Positions 18,816 through 28,631 of a stretch of 64,000 bases of DNA are shown here, one piece after another. The notes beneath the pieces were generated by a model. That model ran no database searches. It saw nothing but the letters and a program-made list of their open reading frames with translations, and was not told where the DNA came from. Source of the stretch: an uncultured Amylibacter sp. (GTDB lineage Bacteria; Pseudomonadota; Alphaproteobacteria; Rhodobacterales; Rhodobacteraceae); the NCBI GenBank assembly GCA_943846615.1, contig OX044354.1, positions 248,001-312,000 of the forward strand, read 5' to 3'. Numbering within the stretch: the first letter of the stretch is position 1; every line of letters begins with the position of its first letter. The translations under genes and the position numbers were made by a program.

Positions 18816-20078
18816 CTAACCCGCAGATGCTTCTTCAACTTTGTCGGCATAAACGATCAACGGTTCGCCTTCGCGTGAAACGGCATCCTCATTCACCACA
18901 ACTTCTTGAACGTTTTTCAAGCTGGGTAATTCAAACATCGTATCCAACAAAATATCTTCCAATATGGAGCGCAAACCACGAGCACCTGTTTTGCGTTCAA
19001 TCGCGCGTTTTGCGATTGCCTTTAACGCATCATCCGTAAACGTCAAATCCGCATCTTCGAGTGAGAACAATGTTTGGTATTGTTTCACCAATGCGTTCTT
19101 AGGCTCTGACAAAATCGTCACCAGTGCATCTTCGTCCAAATCTGTAAGTGTTGCAAATACAGGCAAACGACCAACAAACTCTGGAATCAAACCAAATTTC
19201 AACAAATCTTCTGGTTCCATTTCGGTAAAGACTTCACCAATGCTGCGATCTTCTTGATCTTGGACGTCGGCACCAAAACCAATGCCAGACCCCTGCCCGC
19301 GTTGGCCAATAATCCGATCCAGACCCGCAAATGCACCACCACAGATGAACAGGATGTTCGTCGTGTCGACCTGCAAAAACTCTTGTTGCGGATGCTTACG
19401 TCCACCTTGGGGTGGCACAGATGCAACCGTGCCTTCCATGATCTTCAACAAGGCCTGTTGAACACCCTCGCCAGAAACATCACGCGTAATGGACGGGTTA
19501 TCTGATTTGCGCGTAATTTTATCAACTTCATCGATGTAAACGATGCCGCGCTGTGCGCGTTCCACGTTGTAGTCTGACGCCTGCAATAATTTCAAAATGA
19601 TGTTTTCAACGTCTTCACCAACATAACCAGCTTCGGTCAATGTTGTGGCATCCGCCATCGTAAACGGCACATCCAAAATCCGCGCCAAAGTCTGCGCCAA
19701 CAATGTTTTACCACATCCAGTTGGCCCAACCAGCAAGATATTGGATTTTGACAATTCAATTTCACTGCCCGTTTCCGCGTGATCTAAACGTTTATAGTGG
19801 TTATGCACCGCAACCGACAAAACACGTTTTGCCATATCTTGACCAATCACATAATCGTCCAAAACTTGGCAAATCTCGGCAGGTGTTGCCACCTGATCAC
19901 CAGATTTAACGACACCCGCTTTGGCCTCTTCGCGAATAATATCCATGCAAAGCTCAACACATTCATCACAGATGAACACTGTTGGGCCCGCAATTAACTT
20001 GCGTACCTCATGCTGGCTTTTCCCACAGAAAGAGCAATACAACGTGTTTTTTGCATCGGTATCGTTGGCATTAGTCAT
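18816..20078 (-). CDS. clpX: ATP-dependent Clp protease ATP-binding subunit ClpX
   Basis: ClpX, at 420 residues, is the AAA+ unfoldase that feeds substrates into ClpP. In alphaproteobacteria it controls cell-cycle regulators. The N-terminal zinc finger has C15, C18, C37 and C40 (YCSFCGKS ... ICDECVELC). Walker A is [10 protein letters not shown], Walker B is [11 protein letters not shown], and the pore loop GYVGEDVE and the ClpP-contacting IGF-type loop ([10 protein letters not shown]) are present. Length is normal. It lies 161 bp downstream of clpP on the same strand, the usual clpP-clpX order. Confidence 0.98.
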   Translation of the reverse strand: MTNANDTDAKNTLYCSFCGKSQHEVRKLIAGPTVFICDECVELCMDIIREEAKAGVVKSGDQVATPAEICQVLDDYVIGQDMAKRVLSVAVHNHYKRLDHAETGSEIELSKSNILLVGPTGCGKTLLAQTLARILDVPFTMADATTLTEAGYVGEDVENIILKLLQASDYNVERAQRGIVYIDEVDKITRKSDNPSITRDVSGEGVQQALLKIMEGTVASVPPQGGRKHPQQEFLQVDTTNILFICGGAFAGLDRIIGQRGQGSGIGFGADVQDQEDRSIGEVFTEMEPEDLLKFGLIPEFVGRLPVFATLTDLDEDALVTILSEPKNALVKQYQTLFSLEDADLTFTDDALKAIAKRAIERKTGARGLRSILEDILLDTMFELPSLKNVQEVVVNEDAVSREGEPLIVYADKVEEASAG

Positions 20079-20239
20079 TTATTGCTCCGCAATTCGTTAC
20101 GATTTCAACCCTAGCCCCAAGGTTATTTCAGAAACAACATAAGGACAATGGCGATCTTATTATTAAAAGTGTGGCACGCATAAATGCGCCACACCCAATT
20201 CTGACACCAAGGAATGAACAATCCCTTGATTTTTCAGGT

Positions 20240-20863
20240 TTATTCTTCTTCGACAGCGCGTTGTTGCACGATTTCGTCGATTAAACCCCAATCTTTGGCC
20301 TCTTCGGCAGTCATAAAGTTATCGCGATCCAACGCGTTTTCCACGGTTTTCAACTTTTGATCACAATGTTTGACATAAATCTTGTTCAAACGATCCTTCA
20401 GCTCCAAAATCTCTTTGGCATGCAGCGCAATGTCCGATGCTTGGCCAGAAAACCCACCGGATGGTTGGTGAACCATCACGCGTGCGTTTGGCAGTGCGAA
20501 ACGCATGCCCTTCTCGCCAGATGCCAACAACAGTGAACCCATCGATGCCGCTTGACCAATGCACAACGTCGAAACCTTTGGGCGGATGTATTGCATGGTA
20601 TCATAAATCGCCATACCAGATGTCACAACGCCACCTGGGCTGTTGATATACATCGCAATATCTTTCTTGGGGTTTTCGGCCTCCAAAAACAACAACTGTG
20701 CCACGATCAACGTGGACATGCCATCATGCACAGGGCCGGATACAAAAATGATCCGTTCCTTCAGCAAACGTGAAAAAATATCAAACGAACGTTCACCACG
20801 TGCCGTTTGTTCAACGACCATTGGAACCAATGTATTATTATAGACTTCTAAAGGATCACGCAT
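20240..20863 (-). CDS. clpP: ATP-dependent Clp protease proteolytic subunit
   Basis: This 207-residue protein assembles into the double-ring ClpP protease that works with ClpX or ClpA. The catalytic serine is S107 in [11 protein letters not shown] and the histidine is H132 in [10 protein letters not shown]. The Asp lies in the following helical region ([14 protein letters not shown]). The N-terminus [20 protein letters not shown] contains the short propeptide region. The 224-bp gap upstream separates it from the divergent FadL-type gene and must hold both promoters. A CTTG-containing -35-like element is present on the minus strand at about 20928, but I could not confirm a heat-shock promoter. 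Confidence 0.97.
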   Translation of the reverse strand: MRDPLEVYNNTLVPMVVEQTARGERSFDIFSRLLKERIIFVSGPVHDGMSTLIVAQLLFLEAENPKKDIAMYINSPGGVVTSGMAIYDTMQYIRPKVSTLCIGQAASMGSLLLASGEKGMRFALPNARVMVHQPSGGFSGQASDIALHAKEILELKDRLNKIYVKHCDQKLKTVENALDRDNFMTAEEAKDWGLIDEIVQQRAVEEE

Positions 20864-21090
20864 GTTCTTCCTGCCTGTTAACTATGATTTCAGGGAGGAC
20901 TGTAATCAACGCCCCTACCCGCTACAAGCTGTGTTTGCATAATCTTGGTTAGGATTGGGTAAATCTTTGGAAATCCATGTGTCTTTCTCGCAATCAATAA
21001 AATGTCGTTGCGTCAGAACGACGAAAACCGTTTGACCGATTCATCCATTCCACTTTACGTTAGCGTCAAATCGTTAAACGGGAGATAATG

Positions 21091-22227
21091 ATGAAACTAT
21101 TTACAACAACGGCGATCGGACTTGCGTTATGCGCAACCGGTAGCGCCTCAATCGCAGGGGGGCTTGATCGCGCGACGTTCAATTCTTCTCTTTTATATCA
21201 AACTGGCACTTACGCAGAACTTTCGTTCGCAAACACCGATCCTGATGTGGCCCCGACAACGGTGGCAGGAGGCGCTGTATTTAGCTCTGCATGGGAAGTT
21301 GCATCCCCCTTTGATACCGTGCAAGTAGGTTTCAAAACCGATCTAAATGACAAGATTTCCTTCGCCTTAAGCCTTAATAGCAACCCATTTGGAGTTGATG
21401 TCGACTACGCTTCATTTGCAAGTTCGGTTGTACCTGCTGTGTCTGGCCTATCATCCCTTCGGGCAAATTTATCCGGCAAAGCCTTAACAGCAATGGGTAA
21501 GTACCAATTTACAGAACGCGTTTCTGCATTTGGTGCGATAAAGCATCAGACGGTTTCAGGTGCCGCAGACGTAACAGTTCCCCTGTCTGCAGCAGCAGGC
21601 GGCTTTGTTGATGGTAACACAACAATTTCAAGCGCATCAGATGTAAACTTCATCGTTGGCGCTGCTTATGAAATTCCAAAGATAGCACTTCGTGTGGCAG
21701 CATCTTATGAATCCGCTGCAAAATTTTCACCTGATGTTCTATTGGTAAATGCGGGTGGATTTAACACTGGCCCAGGTGAAATCAACACACCTGATGTATT
21801 CTTATTGGAGTTCCAATCAGGCATCGCGGCGAATACTCTTTTGTTCGGATCTATCCGCCACGCAAAATGGGCAGATGCACAGGTTTACATGTCAGCGCCA
21901 TTCCTAAATGCGCAGCTTTCTGATTTTGATGACAGCACGACATACAACATCGGGGTCGGCCGTAAGTTCTCAGAGAAGTTCTCTGGCTCTCTATCGATTA
22001 CCCACGCACCGTCTGATTGTTCTGGCGTCAGCTTGCTTGCACCAACCTGTTCACAAAACACTCTGAATATAGGTGGCAAATACAGCATCGGTAACGGTGC
22101 CGCGATTTCTGGCGGTGTAAGCCTGCGCAAATACGAAACAGCGACCAGCACAGCATCTACAGGAAGCATTGAGTTCGGCGGGAACACGTTGATGACGATG
22201 GGAATGAAACTTTCTAAGTCGTTCTAA
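21091..22227 (+). CDS. OmpP1/FadL-family outer-membrane transporter
   Basis: This outer-membrane beta-barrel of about 378 residues belongs to the FadL group, which takes up long-chain fatty acids and other hydrophobic compounds. A signal peptide (about residues 1-22, ending SASIAGG) precedes the FadL-typical N-terminus. Amphipathic strands run throughout, including DKISFALSLNSNPFGVDVDY and FTERVSAFGAIKHQTVSG. The chain ends in a terminal phenylalanine (MKLSKSF), the usual outer-membrane insertion signal. Two adjacent ATGs exist, and the second has better spacing from GGGAG. It stands alone between two terminators and the divergent clpP. Confidence 0.87.
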   Translation: MKLFTTTAIGLALCATGSASIAGGLDRATFNSSLLYQTGTYAELSFANTDPDVAPTTVAGGAVFSSAWEVASPFDTVQVGFKTDLNDKISFALSLNSNPFGVDVDYASFASSVVPAVSGLSSLRANLSGKALTAMGKYQFTERVSAFGAIKHQTVSGAADVTVPLSAAAGGFVDGNTTISSASDVNFIVGAAYEIPKIALRVAASYESAAKFSPDVLLVNAGGFNTGPGEINTPDVFLLEFQSGIAANTLLFGSIRHAKWADAQVYMSAPFLNAQLSDFDDSTTYNIGVGRKFSEKFSGSLSITHAPSDCSGVSLLAPTCSQNTLNIGGKYSIGNGAAISGGVSLRKYETATSTASTGSIEFGGNTLMTMGMKLSKSF

Positions 22228-22246
22228 ATTAACAACAAAGCATTAT

Positions 22247-22275
22247 AACGCGGCCCTTCGGGGTCGCGTTTTTTT
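22247..22275 (+). terminator. Rho-independent terminator after FadL-type gene
   Basis: The stem AACGCG-GCCC / GGGT-CGCGTT with a TTCG tetraloop runs directly into seven T residues, about 20 bp after the stop codon. Confidence 0.88.
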
Positions 22276-22296
22276 GTACCTTTCAACCAAACACAA

Positions 22297-22322
22297 AAAA
22301 GGCGCCACAATGGGCGCCTTTT
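22297..22322 (-). terminator. Rho-independent terminator for tig (bidirectional)
   Basis: A 10-bp perfect stem (AAAAGGCGCC / GGCGCCTTTT) with a 6-nt loop lies 22 bp beyond the tig stop. Read on the minus strand the stem runs into a T-rich tract. The symmetry would also stop leftover transcription from the FadL-type gene. Confidence 0.85.
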
Positions 22323-22343
22323 CTAATTCTATGCCGATAACGC

Positions 22344-23675
22344 TTATGCGTCGTCTAATGCTTCAACTGCTTTTTGCAGATCTTCTTTAGACACTTCTTT
22401 GTTAGTCATTGCAGCCACTTCAACGATGTGGTCCACAACTTTCTCTTCAAACAAAGGTGCGCGAATTTGTTGCTGAACCTGTGGGTTCTTTTGAACATAT
22501 TCAAAGAACTGTTGTGCATTTGGGCCGTACTGCTGTGCTTGCTGGATAACCGCTTGCTGCATTTCGGCGTCTGACACTGTGATCTCTTTGATGTTGCCAA
22601 CTTCTGCCAACAACAATCCCAAACGCACGCGGCGTGTTGCCAATTTTGTGTGCTCGTCTGTTGTTTCGATTTCAGGGTGATCGTGGCCCTGAACTTCTGG
22701 GTTATCTTCGTGCCACAATTGGTGCGCGATTTGACCCGCTTCTGCGGAAACCAAGCTCTCTGGCAATTCAAAATCAACCAACTTGTCCAACTCATCCATC
22801 AAGTCGCGTTTCATCACAATGCGTGACGCGCCTTTGAATTCTTCTTCCAAACGCTCTGAAATCTTACCTTTAAGGTCTTCTAGGTTTTCCGCGCCGAATT
22901 TAACAGCCAACTCATCGTTCAATTCTGCTTTAACAGCACCCTTAACCGCGTTCACTTTACACTCAAACACTGCGGCTTTACCGGCCAAGTTTTCTGCGCC
23001 GTAATCAGCTGGGAAATCAACCTTAACTTCCACATCGTCGCCCGCTTTCGCGCCAACCAATTGTGCTTCGAAACCTGGGATAAAGCTGTTTGAACCCAAA
23101 ACCAGTGGGTAATCATCCGCTTGACCACCGTCAAATGCTTCGCCGTCTACTTTGCCCAAGAAGTTGATCACAACCTGATCGCCATCTTTTGCTTTTGAAC
23201 CAGCTTTCTTGTCTTCGAAATCTTGTGACGTTTCAGCCAAGTTATCCAACGCTTCTTTGATATCAGCATCGTCAGCTTTCACAACCATCTGTGTCAGTTT
23301 GATTTTTGTGAAATCAACTTCTGGAACTTCTGGCAATGTTTCGTATGAAACAGCAACTTCAACGTCTTGGCCTTCTGCCCAGTCTTCGTTGGTCATCTTC
23401 ATTTCTGGCTGTGCCGCTGGACGATCGCCAGATGCTTCTAGGTGTGCATTCATCGCGCCATCAACAGCTTCTTGCATTGCTTCGCCCAATACCGCTTGGC
23501 CGTGTTGCTTGCGCAGCATCGCCATTGGCACTTTGCCTTTACGGAAACCTTTGATTTCAATGTTTGGCTGTGCTTCTTTCAGCTTTGCTTCAACAGTTGC
23601 GTCCAATTCAGCCGCCGTCACCACAATATTATAGCCGCGCTTCAGGCCCTCGTTCAAAGTCTCAGTAATAGCCAT
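22344..23675 (-). CDS. tig: Trigger factor (ribosome-associated chaperone)
   Basis: Trigger factor of about 443 residues binds at the ribosome exit tunnel and assists folding of nascent chains. The ribosome-binding signature [15 protein letters not shown] lies near residue 42. The FKBP-type peptidyl-prolyl isomerase domain covers about 150-240 ([20 protein letters not shown]). The C-terminal chaperone arms are helical and Glu/Gln-rich. The open frame extends 39 codons upstream, but the ATG at 23675 has AAGGA at the right distance and gives the usual [10 protein letters not shown] start. The C-terminus ([18 protein letters not shown]) is normal. Confidence 0.97.
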   Translation of the reverse strand: MAITETLNEGLKRGYNIVVTAAELDATVEAKLKEAQPNIEIKGFRKGKVPMAMLRKQHGQAVLGEAMQEAVDGAMNAHLEASGDRPAAQPEMKMTNEDWAEGQDVEVAVSYETLPEVPEVDFTKIKLTQMVVKADDADIKEALDNLAETSQDFEDKKAGSKAKDGDQVVINFLGKVDGEAFDGGQADDYPLVLGSNSFIPGFEAQLVGAKAGDDVEVKVDFPADYGAENLAGKAAVFECKVNAVKGAVKAELNDELAVKFGAENLEDLKGKISERLEEEFKGASRIVMKRDLMDELDKLVDFELPESLVSAEAGQIAHQLWHEDNPEVQGHDHPEIETTDEHTKLATRRVRLGLLLAEVGNIKEITVSDAEMQQAVIQQAQQYGPNAQQFFEYVQKNPQVQQQIRAPLFEEKVVDHIVEVAAMTNKEVSKEDLQKAVEALDDA

Positions 23676-23837
23676 TTTTATGTCCTTTAAGTTCGGGGCG
23701 TATCCACGCGGAAACACCCACATGCATGGGAAAAACTGACGCCCTTTTAGGGATGGAATGGTGTCGGCGCAATAGCAATTAGCCCTGTGCATTTACCTTT
23801 TATACAACAAAATGTTGACGCAGAAAAACATAACATT

Positions 23838-23877
23838 AAAATAAGTTTGTATATCACACTAAAATAAGTTTTTATAT
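23838..23877. repeat. Two direct AT-rich repeats upstream of the autotransporter gene
   Basis: The 17-mer AAAATAAGTTTGTATAT at 23838-23854 recurs as AAAATAAGTTTTTATAT at 23861-23877 (16 of 17 identical). The spacing of 23 bp is about two helical turns. The second copy ends 24 bp before the autotransporter start, so the pair overlaps the likely promoter and could be tandem operator sites. Confidence 0.6.
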
Positions 23878-23901
23878 ATATACAAAATAGGATTCTATTC
23901 A

Positions 23902-26124
23902 ATGCCACTGACATTGCGCTTACTTGCGTCGCTCACCCTAACTTGTGGCTTCGCTTTGTCTGGATGTGGTGGTGGAGGAAGCCAAAACAGTAGTAGCAAT
24001 CCTATCCAGTGGCAAGCCACACAGGAATATACAAGAAACTATGGCCTTGCCCTTATTGAGGCAAATGCGCTCTATGCCAACGGAGCCAGTGGTGAAAGCG
24101 TTATTGTAGCGGTTATAGATAGTGGTATTGATGCTAACCATAATGAATTTACAGGGCGTATCAGTGCAGCCAGCTATGATATTGTAAATAACTCGAGCAA
24201 TATAACGGATGATAATGGTCATGGTACATTTGTGGCTGGTATCATTGCAGCCAACTTTGGATCAGGTAATGTTCATGGCGTTGCTTATAATGCTGAAATC
24301 TTAGCAATCGACGCCACCAGCAACGATGGATTTTTTTACGACAATAACACTGCTGCGGCAATTCGATATGCCGTTGATAATCATGCGCAAGTCATCAACA
24401 TGAGCTTAGGTGGCTTCGGTAATAGCCTAACGATAAATTCCGCATTGCAGTATGCAGCGGACAACGGTGTCGCTGTTGTTATTGCTACAGGAAATCATTC
24501 TTGTCGCTCAAATCCAACGGGCTCTGGTTGTAGCTATGGGGCCGTTGCTCCGATTTCCGAACCAGCACAAGAGGCTGGAAACCCTACATATACTGGTCAT
24601 ATCATAGCTGTGGGCGCAACAGATGAAAATGGAAACGTATCCGATTACTCAAGCTCTTGTGCCGCTTATGATACGGCCTTCTGCTTAGTTGCTCCTGGTG
24701 ACAACATATATTCGACGCTACCTGGCTCAAACTATGGAACTGGCAGCGGAACATCCTTTGCAACCCCACATGTTGCCGGCGCAATTGCTTTACTTAAGGA
24801 TGCGTTCCCAAATCTAACCATGGCACAGGCTGTGCAAATCGTTCTTGCATCTGCCACCGATCGCGGTGCGACTTCACCAAGCTTCTCAGATTATGATTCT
24901 AACTATGGCAACGGCCTATTAAATATCGCAGCTGCAATGGGGCCAGCAGGTTCATTAAGCACGTCAGTGAACGGCAATATAATAACGGAAAATACCCAAA
25001 TGAACCTGTCTGCTGCAATGGGAGATTCTCTAAGCAGAGAGTACGCATTCGCCAATATGGTTTTGTATGACAATTATCAACGCGCCTATCGCTCTGACAT
25101 AACAAAATACATCAATAACAGCTCTACCAATAACGTATTCTTAGCAAACTTCACAGACATTGATGCCAGTGACGATTTACAAATTGCCAGCTCAACATTT
25201 GGAAACCTGACCACATCATTGTCATACAAACCAGTGATCGAGGAAACGTTTCAAAATCCGTTAAATGAAAACATCAGCTTTAATGCCAGTTACGATATCG
25301 CGAATAAAGGACGGGTTGGGTTTTCGACAGGTAGTGGAAACCATACCGTTAGTGGTTTTGACTTTGCATCACAAACCAAGGATGAATTCCTACTCACGGA
25401 TCATGCGTTAACACCACTTGGTTTTCTGACTTCAAATGGACAGGGGATTTCACTATCCCAACGCTATAAAGAATGGAATCTATCATACGGCCTCAGCTCT
25501 GCTAATCTAGAGAATTCGGAAAATTTCGCCGCAGAAGTTAAGATAGATCGCAGGTTTGTTAATGGTTTATCACTTGGGATCTCTGGGTCACTTGTTATGG
25601 AAAACGGTGGATTCTTAGGAACGACAGGAACAGGTGCTTTCAACAGTGACTATAATGGGCAAACATTAGGATTCACTGCGGGTGCTGGGTATCAGCATAA
25701 AAATCTTACACTTTATGGCCAGTTTACATCCGCATATACCAATGTAAAAACAACCGAATTAGCATTGTTGACTGATTTTAGCCGCTTAAGAGCACAATCA
25801 TTATCTGCAGGAATGCGCCTGCGTAATATCGTGACACCGCGTGATAATTTGTCGATTACGATTGCAAAACCATTACGTGTTGTATCGGGGCATGCAACAT
25901 TAAATGGTGAGGTGGCTGATTCAGGCAAAACATCAACAACCACGGATACACGTGTGGACTTTACGCCATCAGGCTCGCAAACAAACATTGAACTCGGATA
26001 TCATTCGGTAACCAAAAGTGGTGCCTCTTGGGGTGTTGGGCTGGCCTATGTAATCAATCCAAATCACGACAGTACAATTGCCGATCAAATCGCATTTGGC
26101 GCGCGATACTTAATTTCATTTTAG
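23902..26124 (+). CDS. Subtilisin-type (S8) autotransporter serine protease with lipobox
   Basis: This 740-residue protein is predicted to sit at the cell surface. The N-terminus has a lipoprotein-type signal (LSGC, with C22 as the lipidated residue) followed by a Gly/Ser/Asn linker. The S8 protease domain covers about 45-345, with an intact catalytic triad: D73 (VAVIDSGID), H107 (NGHGTFVAG) and S285 (GTSFATPHVAG), plus the oxyanion N198 (ATGNHS). A short linker leads to a C-terminal beta-barrel (about 460-740) ending ARYLISF, typical of type Va autotransporters. SphB1 of Bordetella is a known lipidated subtilisin autotransporter with this layout. The gene is AT-richer than its neighbours, which fits acquisition by transfer. 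Confidence 0.9.
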   Translation: MPLTLRLLASLTLTCGFALSGCGGGGSQNSSSNPIQWQATQEYTRNYGLALIEANALYANGASGESVIVAVIDSGIDANHNEFTGRISAASYDIVNNSSNITDDNGHGTFVAGIIAANFGSGNVHGVAYNAEILAIDATSNDGFFYDNNTAAAIRYAVDNHAQVINMSLGGFGNSLTINSALQYAADNGVAVVIATGNHSCRSNPTGSGCSYGAVAPISEPAQEAGNPTYTGHIIAVGATDENGNVSDYSSSCAAYDTAFCLVAPGDNIYSTLPGSNYGTGSGTSFATPHVAGAIALLKDAFPNLTMAQAVQIVLASATDRGATSPSFSDYDSNYGNGLLNIAAAMGPAGSLSTSVNGNIITENTQMNLSAAMGDSLSREYAFANMVLYDNYQRAYRSDITKYINNSSTNNVFLANFTDIDASDDLQIASSTFGNLTTSLSYKPVIEETFQNPLNENISFNASYDIANKGRVGFSTGSGNHTVSGFDFASQTKDEFLLTDHALTPLGFLTSNGQGISLSQRYKEWNLSYGLSSANLENSENFAAEVKIDRRFVNGLSLGISGSLVMENGGFLGTTGTGAFNSDYNGQTLGFTAGAGYQHKNLTLYGQFTSAYTNVKTTELALLTDFSRLRAQSLSAGMRLRNIVTPRDNLSITIAKPLRVVSGHATLNGEVADSGKTSTTTDTRVDFTPSGSQTNIELGYHSVTKSGASWGVGLAYVINPNHDSTIADQIAFGARYLISF

Positions 26125-26133
26125 GACGAACAC

Positions 26134-26541
26134 ATGGTACAAATCACAGGCTCATGCCTCTGCGGGCAACTTCACTATGCAGGCGACACCGAAATCATGG
26201 GCGCAATGTCCTGTCACTGTGATGCATGTCGCAAGGCAACGGGCGCAATCCATTCTACCAACATCTTCGTCGCCGATGCCGACATCACGATAACCGGTGA
26301 AACTCTTGAATTTGAACACAAATCCGACAGCGGCTCGACCATGACAAAAATCAACTGTGCCAAATGTGGCTCCCCAACACTGGGCCGCAACACCAACCGT
26401 CCGGGTGGTTTGGTTCTACGCGCTGGATCCCTAGATCAAAAAGACCTGATAAAACCCGGCGGCTACGTCTTTTGTGAAAATGCCGTACCATCAACGGTAA
26501 TGGATCCCGCACTAAAACAGTTCCCCAAAATGCCAACCTAA
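26134..26541 (+). CDS. GFA-family (CENP-V/GFA domain) zinc protein
   Basis: This 135-residue protein has the GFA fold first described in glutathione-dependent formaldehyde-activating enzyme. Two zinc sites are visible: the structural cysteines in GSCLCGQLHYAG and NCAKCGSP, and the second set in SCHCDACRKATGA. Members bind glutathione adducts or other small electrophiles, but most, including this type, have no proven substrate. It starts 9 bp after the autotransporter stop and could be cotranscribed, yet its codon use looks like the core genome. A functional link to the protease is not apparent. Confidence 0.88.
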   Translation: MVQITGSCLCGQLHYAGDTEIMGAMSCHCDACRKATGAIHSTNIFVADADITITGETLEFEHKSDSGSTMTKINCAKCGSPTLGRNTNRPGGLVLRAGSLDQKDLIKPGGYVFCENAVPSTVMDPALKQFPKMPT

Positions 26542-26660
26542 CGTAAATAGTGATGAAAATTACTATAAATTACATTAATTTCTTTACTTAGGCGCACCAA
26601 AAATCTAATTTATTCCCACGTTATTCGGCCGTATAACAATTTTTATGAGGGAAATATAAA

Positions 26661-26882
26661 ATGTTTAAAAAACTATCACTGGCAGCTGGCTCTTTGTTCG
26701 CAGCAACATCAGCAAAGGCAGGCACACTTACGGAACCAGTAGTTGAAATGGTGAAAGAAGCTGAAGCATCAGGTTCTTCTTCAAGCTCAAACGGAATTCT
26801 TTTGCCGTTGTTATTGCTGGTTGCGGTTATTGCTGTTGTTTCAAGCAGTGACTCATCAGACTCAGTGACTGGTCGCTACTAA
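26661..26882 (+). CDS. Small membrane protein of unknown function
   Basis: This 73-residue protein has a signal-like N-terminus (MFKKLSLAAGSLFAATSAKAG), a short acidic stretch (EPVVEMVKEAEASG) and a serine run. A strongly hydrophobic segment (ILLPLLLLVAVIAVV) is followed by a Ser/Asp-rich tail. It therefore looks like an exported peptide anchored in the inner membrane by its C-terminal half. Similar short signal-plus-TM peptides occur in roseobacters, but I know no assigned role. The start has a GAGGGAAATATAA ribosome-binding region, and a hairpin follows the stop, so it is probably a free-standing, well-expressed gene. Confidence 0.7.
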   Translation: MFKKLSLAAGSLFAATSAKAGTLTEPVVEMVKEAEASGSSSSSNGILLPLLLLVAVIAVVSSSDSSDSVTGRY

Positions 26883-26889
26883 AAATTTG

Positions 26890-26917
26890 CCTCTGTGTGT
26901 TATACACACAGAGGTTT
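26890..26917 (+). terminator. Hairpin after the small membrane protein gene
   Basis: An 11-bp perfect stem (CCTCTGTGTGT / ACACACAGAGG) with a 3-nt loop lies 8 bp after the stop. The T tract after it is short and interrupted (TTTCCT), so it may be a terminator or an mRNA-stabilising 3' hairpin. Confidence 0.65.
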
Positions 26918-26943
26918 CCTCACCCTTCACATAAAACGTAATC

Positions 26944-28410
26944 ATGTTTAATTTCGGCATCAAAGCGGATCACTTTGTGGCCTCTTTGTTATATCTGCGC
27001 AGAAACAGATTGATCGCAGAGCTAACAAAACTCCTAAATTTCGCACACAAATTTCCAATTGTATCTGATGATACCAAATATCATTTGGCGCATTGCAATC
27101 TCTTCGCTGGGCGACGCGCAATTGCGCTGGAATTGCTCGCAGATTTCGATATCGAAGATTGCCCGCCCAGGGTGACGCATCTCTGGCTCGATGTTATGTT
27201 GGATACTCACCAATTCGAAAAAGTGAGCAGACTTTTCGACGCAACAATCGCCAAGGGTAAAAACGATCCAGAGATTGAATTCAGGCAAGCAATAGCGCTT
27301 TACAGCCAAGGTGATCACGAAAGTTGCCAAAAAATTCTAGATAGTATTGATGCCGATTTTGGCCTTAAACCCACGATAGATCGCCTACAATCAAGGCTAC
27401 ATTTCTACAACGATCGATATGAACAGGCAGCAAAAATTGCAATCTCTTACCTAAACGATCCTCAATCCGATTTAAACTACTTCTATCAGTACTACTATAT
27501 TTTGATCTGTACGGGCCATATCGACAAAGCTATGGAACTTTTGCGCAGACGTCCCCGTCCAACACACCCCAAATCACTACAGGGTAAACCATCAGCTTTC
27601 GAAATCGGACCGCTTAAGGGAAAAACAATCTATATTGCTTCAGAGCAAGGAATTGGTGATCGCGTTGAATTCGCGCGTTACTACGCAAAGGCTACGCAAC
27701 TCGGTATAAAATTAAAAACCCGCCACCCTGCCAAAATGATACGCCTGTTCAACTCGATGACATCCAGCGCCGAACAAATTCCAAAAAAAATAAAAGCTGA
27801 CGAGATCGATTCATTTTTAGGTATGGCATGCCTACCCGCGCTTGTGGATGTAAAAACAAACGTCGATATGCAATCCCTACCCTATTTAAAAGCAGAGACT
27901 TACTACGCTGATCGTTGGCGTGCACGGTTACCAAAAGACAAACCGCTTATTGGTATCACTTGGAAGGGCAGCGATTTGGGTTGGCTTGATTATAACCGCT
28001 CAATTCCGCTCAAGGCATTCTTGCCTCTTCTGCAACGTGATGACATCAATGTGGTTTGCCTACAAATAGATCAAGCAAGAGACGAGATTAATGAAATCCC
28101 CTCAGAACATCGCCCGATTGTTTTCGATGACTTGGATGCTGGCAAAGACGCCTATGTGGATACCGTTGGCTTGATCTCAAACTTAGACTTGGTTGTCAGT
28201 TCAGACACCTCAATGGCACATGTTGCAGGTGCGATGGGCGCGCCTTCTACAGTTTTGCTCGGAAAACACCCAGATTATCGTTGGCTCATCGACGATCGTT
28301 CTGATTTTTTGTATCAAAATCAAAATACGATACGTCAAACCACATTTGGCGACTGGGATACACCTATTTCGGAACTGAATGAATTCATCAACGCCACACT
28401 AAACCTGTAA
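26944..28410 (+). CDS. TPR-like protein with GT9/heptosyltransferase-type C-terminal domain
   Basis: The 488-residue protein has two parts. Residues 1-200 are helical repeats resembling TPRs (YHLAHCNLFAGRRAIALELL, ALYSQGDHESCQKIL). Residues 215-485 resemble the C-terminal Rossmann domain of glycosyltransferase family 9 and related TPR-glycosyltransferases. Signatures there are IASEQGIGDRVEFARY, PLIGITWKGSDLGWLDYNRSI, VVCLQIDQARDEI and VSSDTSMAHVAGAMGAPSTVLL. The last resembles the donor-sugar binding loop of heptosyltransferases. Likely substrates are envelope polysaccharide or protein-linked glycans, but none can be named. The ribosome-binding site is weak. Confidence 0.72.
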   Translation: MFNFGIKADHFVASLLYLRRNRLIAELTKLLNFAHKFPIVSDDTKYHLAHCNLFAGRRAIALELLADFDIEDCPPRVTHLWLDVMLDTHQFEKVSRLFDATIAKGKNDPEIEFRQAIALYSQGDHESCQKILDSIDADFGLKPTIDRLQSRLHFYNDRYEQAAKIAISYLNDPQSDLNYFYQYYYILICTGHIDKAMELLRRRPRPTHPKSLQGKPSAFEIGPLKGKTIYIASEQGIGDRVEFARYYAKATQLGIKLKTRHPAKMIRLFNSMTSSAEQIPKKIKADEIDSFLGMACLPALVDVKTNVDMQSLPYLKAETYYADRWRARLPKDKPLIGITWKGSDLGWLDYNRSIPLKAFLPLLQRDDINVVCLQIDQARDEINEIPSEHRPIVFDDLDAGKDAYVDTVGLISNLDLVVSSDTSMAHVAGAMGAPSTVLLGKHPDYRWLIDDRSDFLYQNQNTIRQTTFGDWDTPISELNEFINATLNL

Positions 28411-28438
28411 CTACAAATAACATCAATTTGTTGAATAG

Positions 28439-28523
28439 TGGTGCGGGTGAAAGGACTTGAACCTTCACGCCCGAAAGCGCCAGAACCTAAATCTGGTGCG
28501 TCTACCAATTCCGCCACACCCGC
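28439..28523 (-). tRNA. tRNA-Leu (anticodon UAG)
   Basis: An 85-nt cloverleaf is read on the minus strand. The acceptor stem GCGGGTG pairs with CACCCGC, the discriminator is A, and the CCA end is encoded. The anticodon stem CCAGA/TCTGG encloses a 7-nt loop TTTAGGT, giving anticodon UAG (codon CUA). A long variable arm (class II) and the TTCAAGT T-loop are present. Confidence 0.96.
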
Positions 28524-28631
28524 ACTATAAAACCGAAATATTCGTCGATTTCGGCGTCTTCTAGCGCAGGGTGTTACATGACGCCAGTACAAAATGCACA
28601 TTTGTCAGATTTTTTTAAACGCGCCCAAAAC

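Noticed and set aside
23676..23792. 39-codon N-terminal extension of trigger factor
   Set aside because: AAGGA at proper spacing supports the ATG at 23675, which begins [10 protein letters not shown] as in the family.
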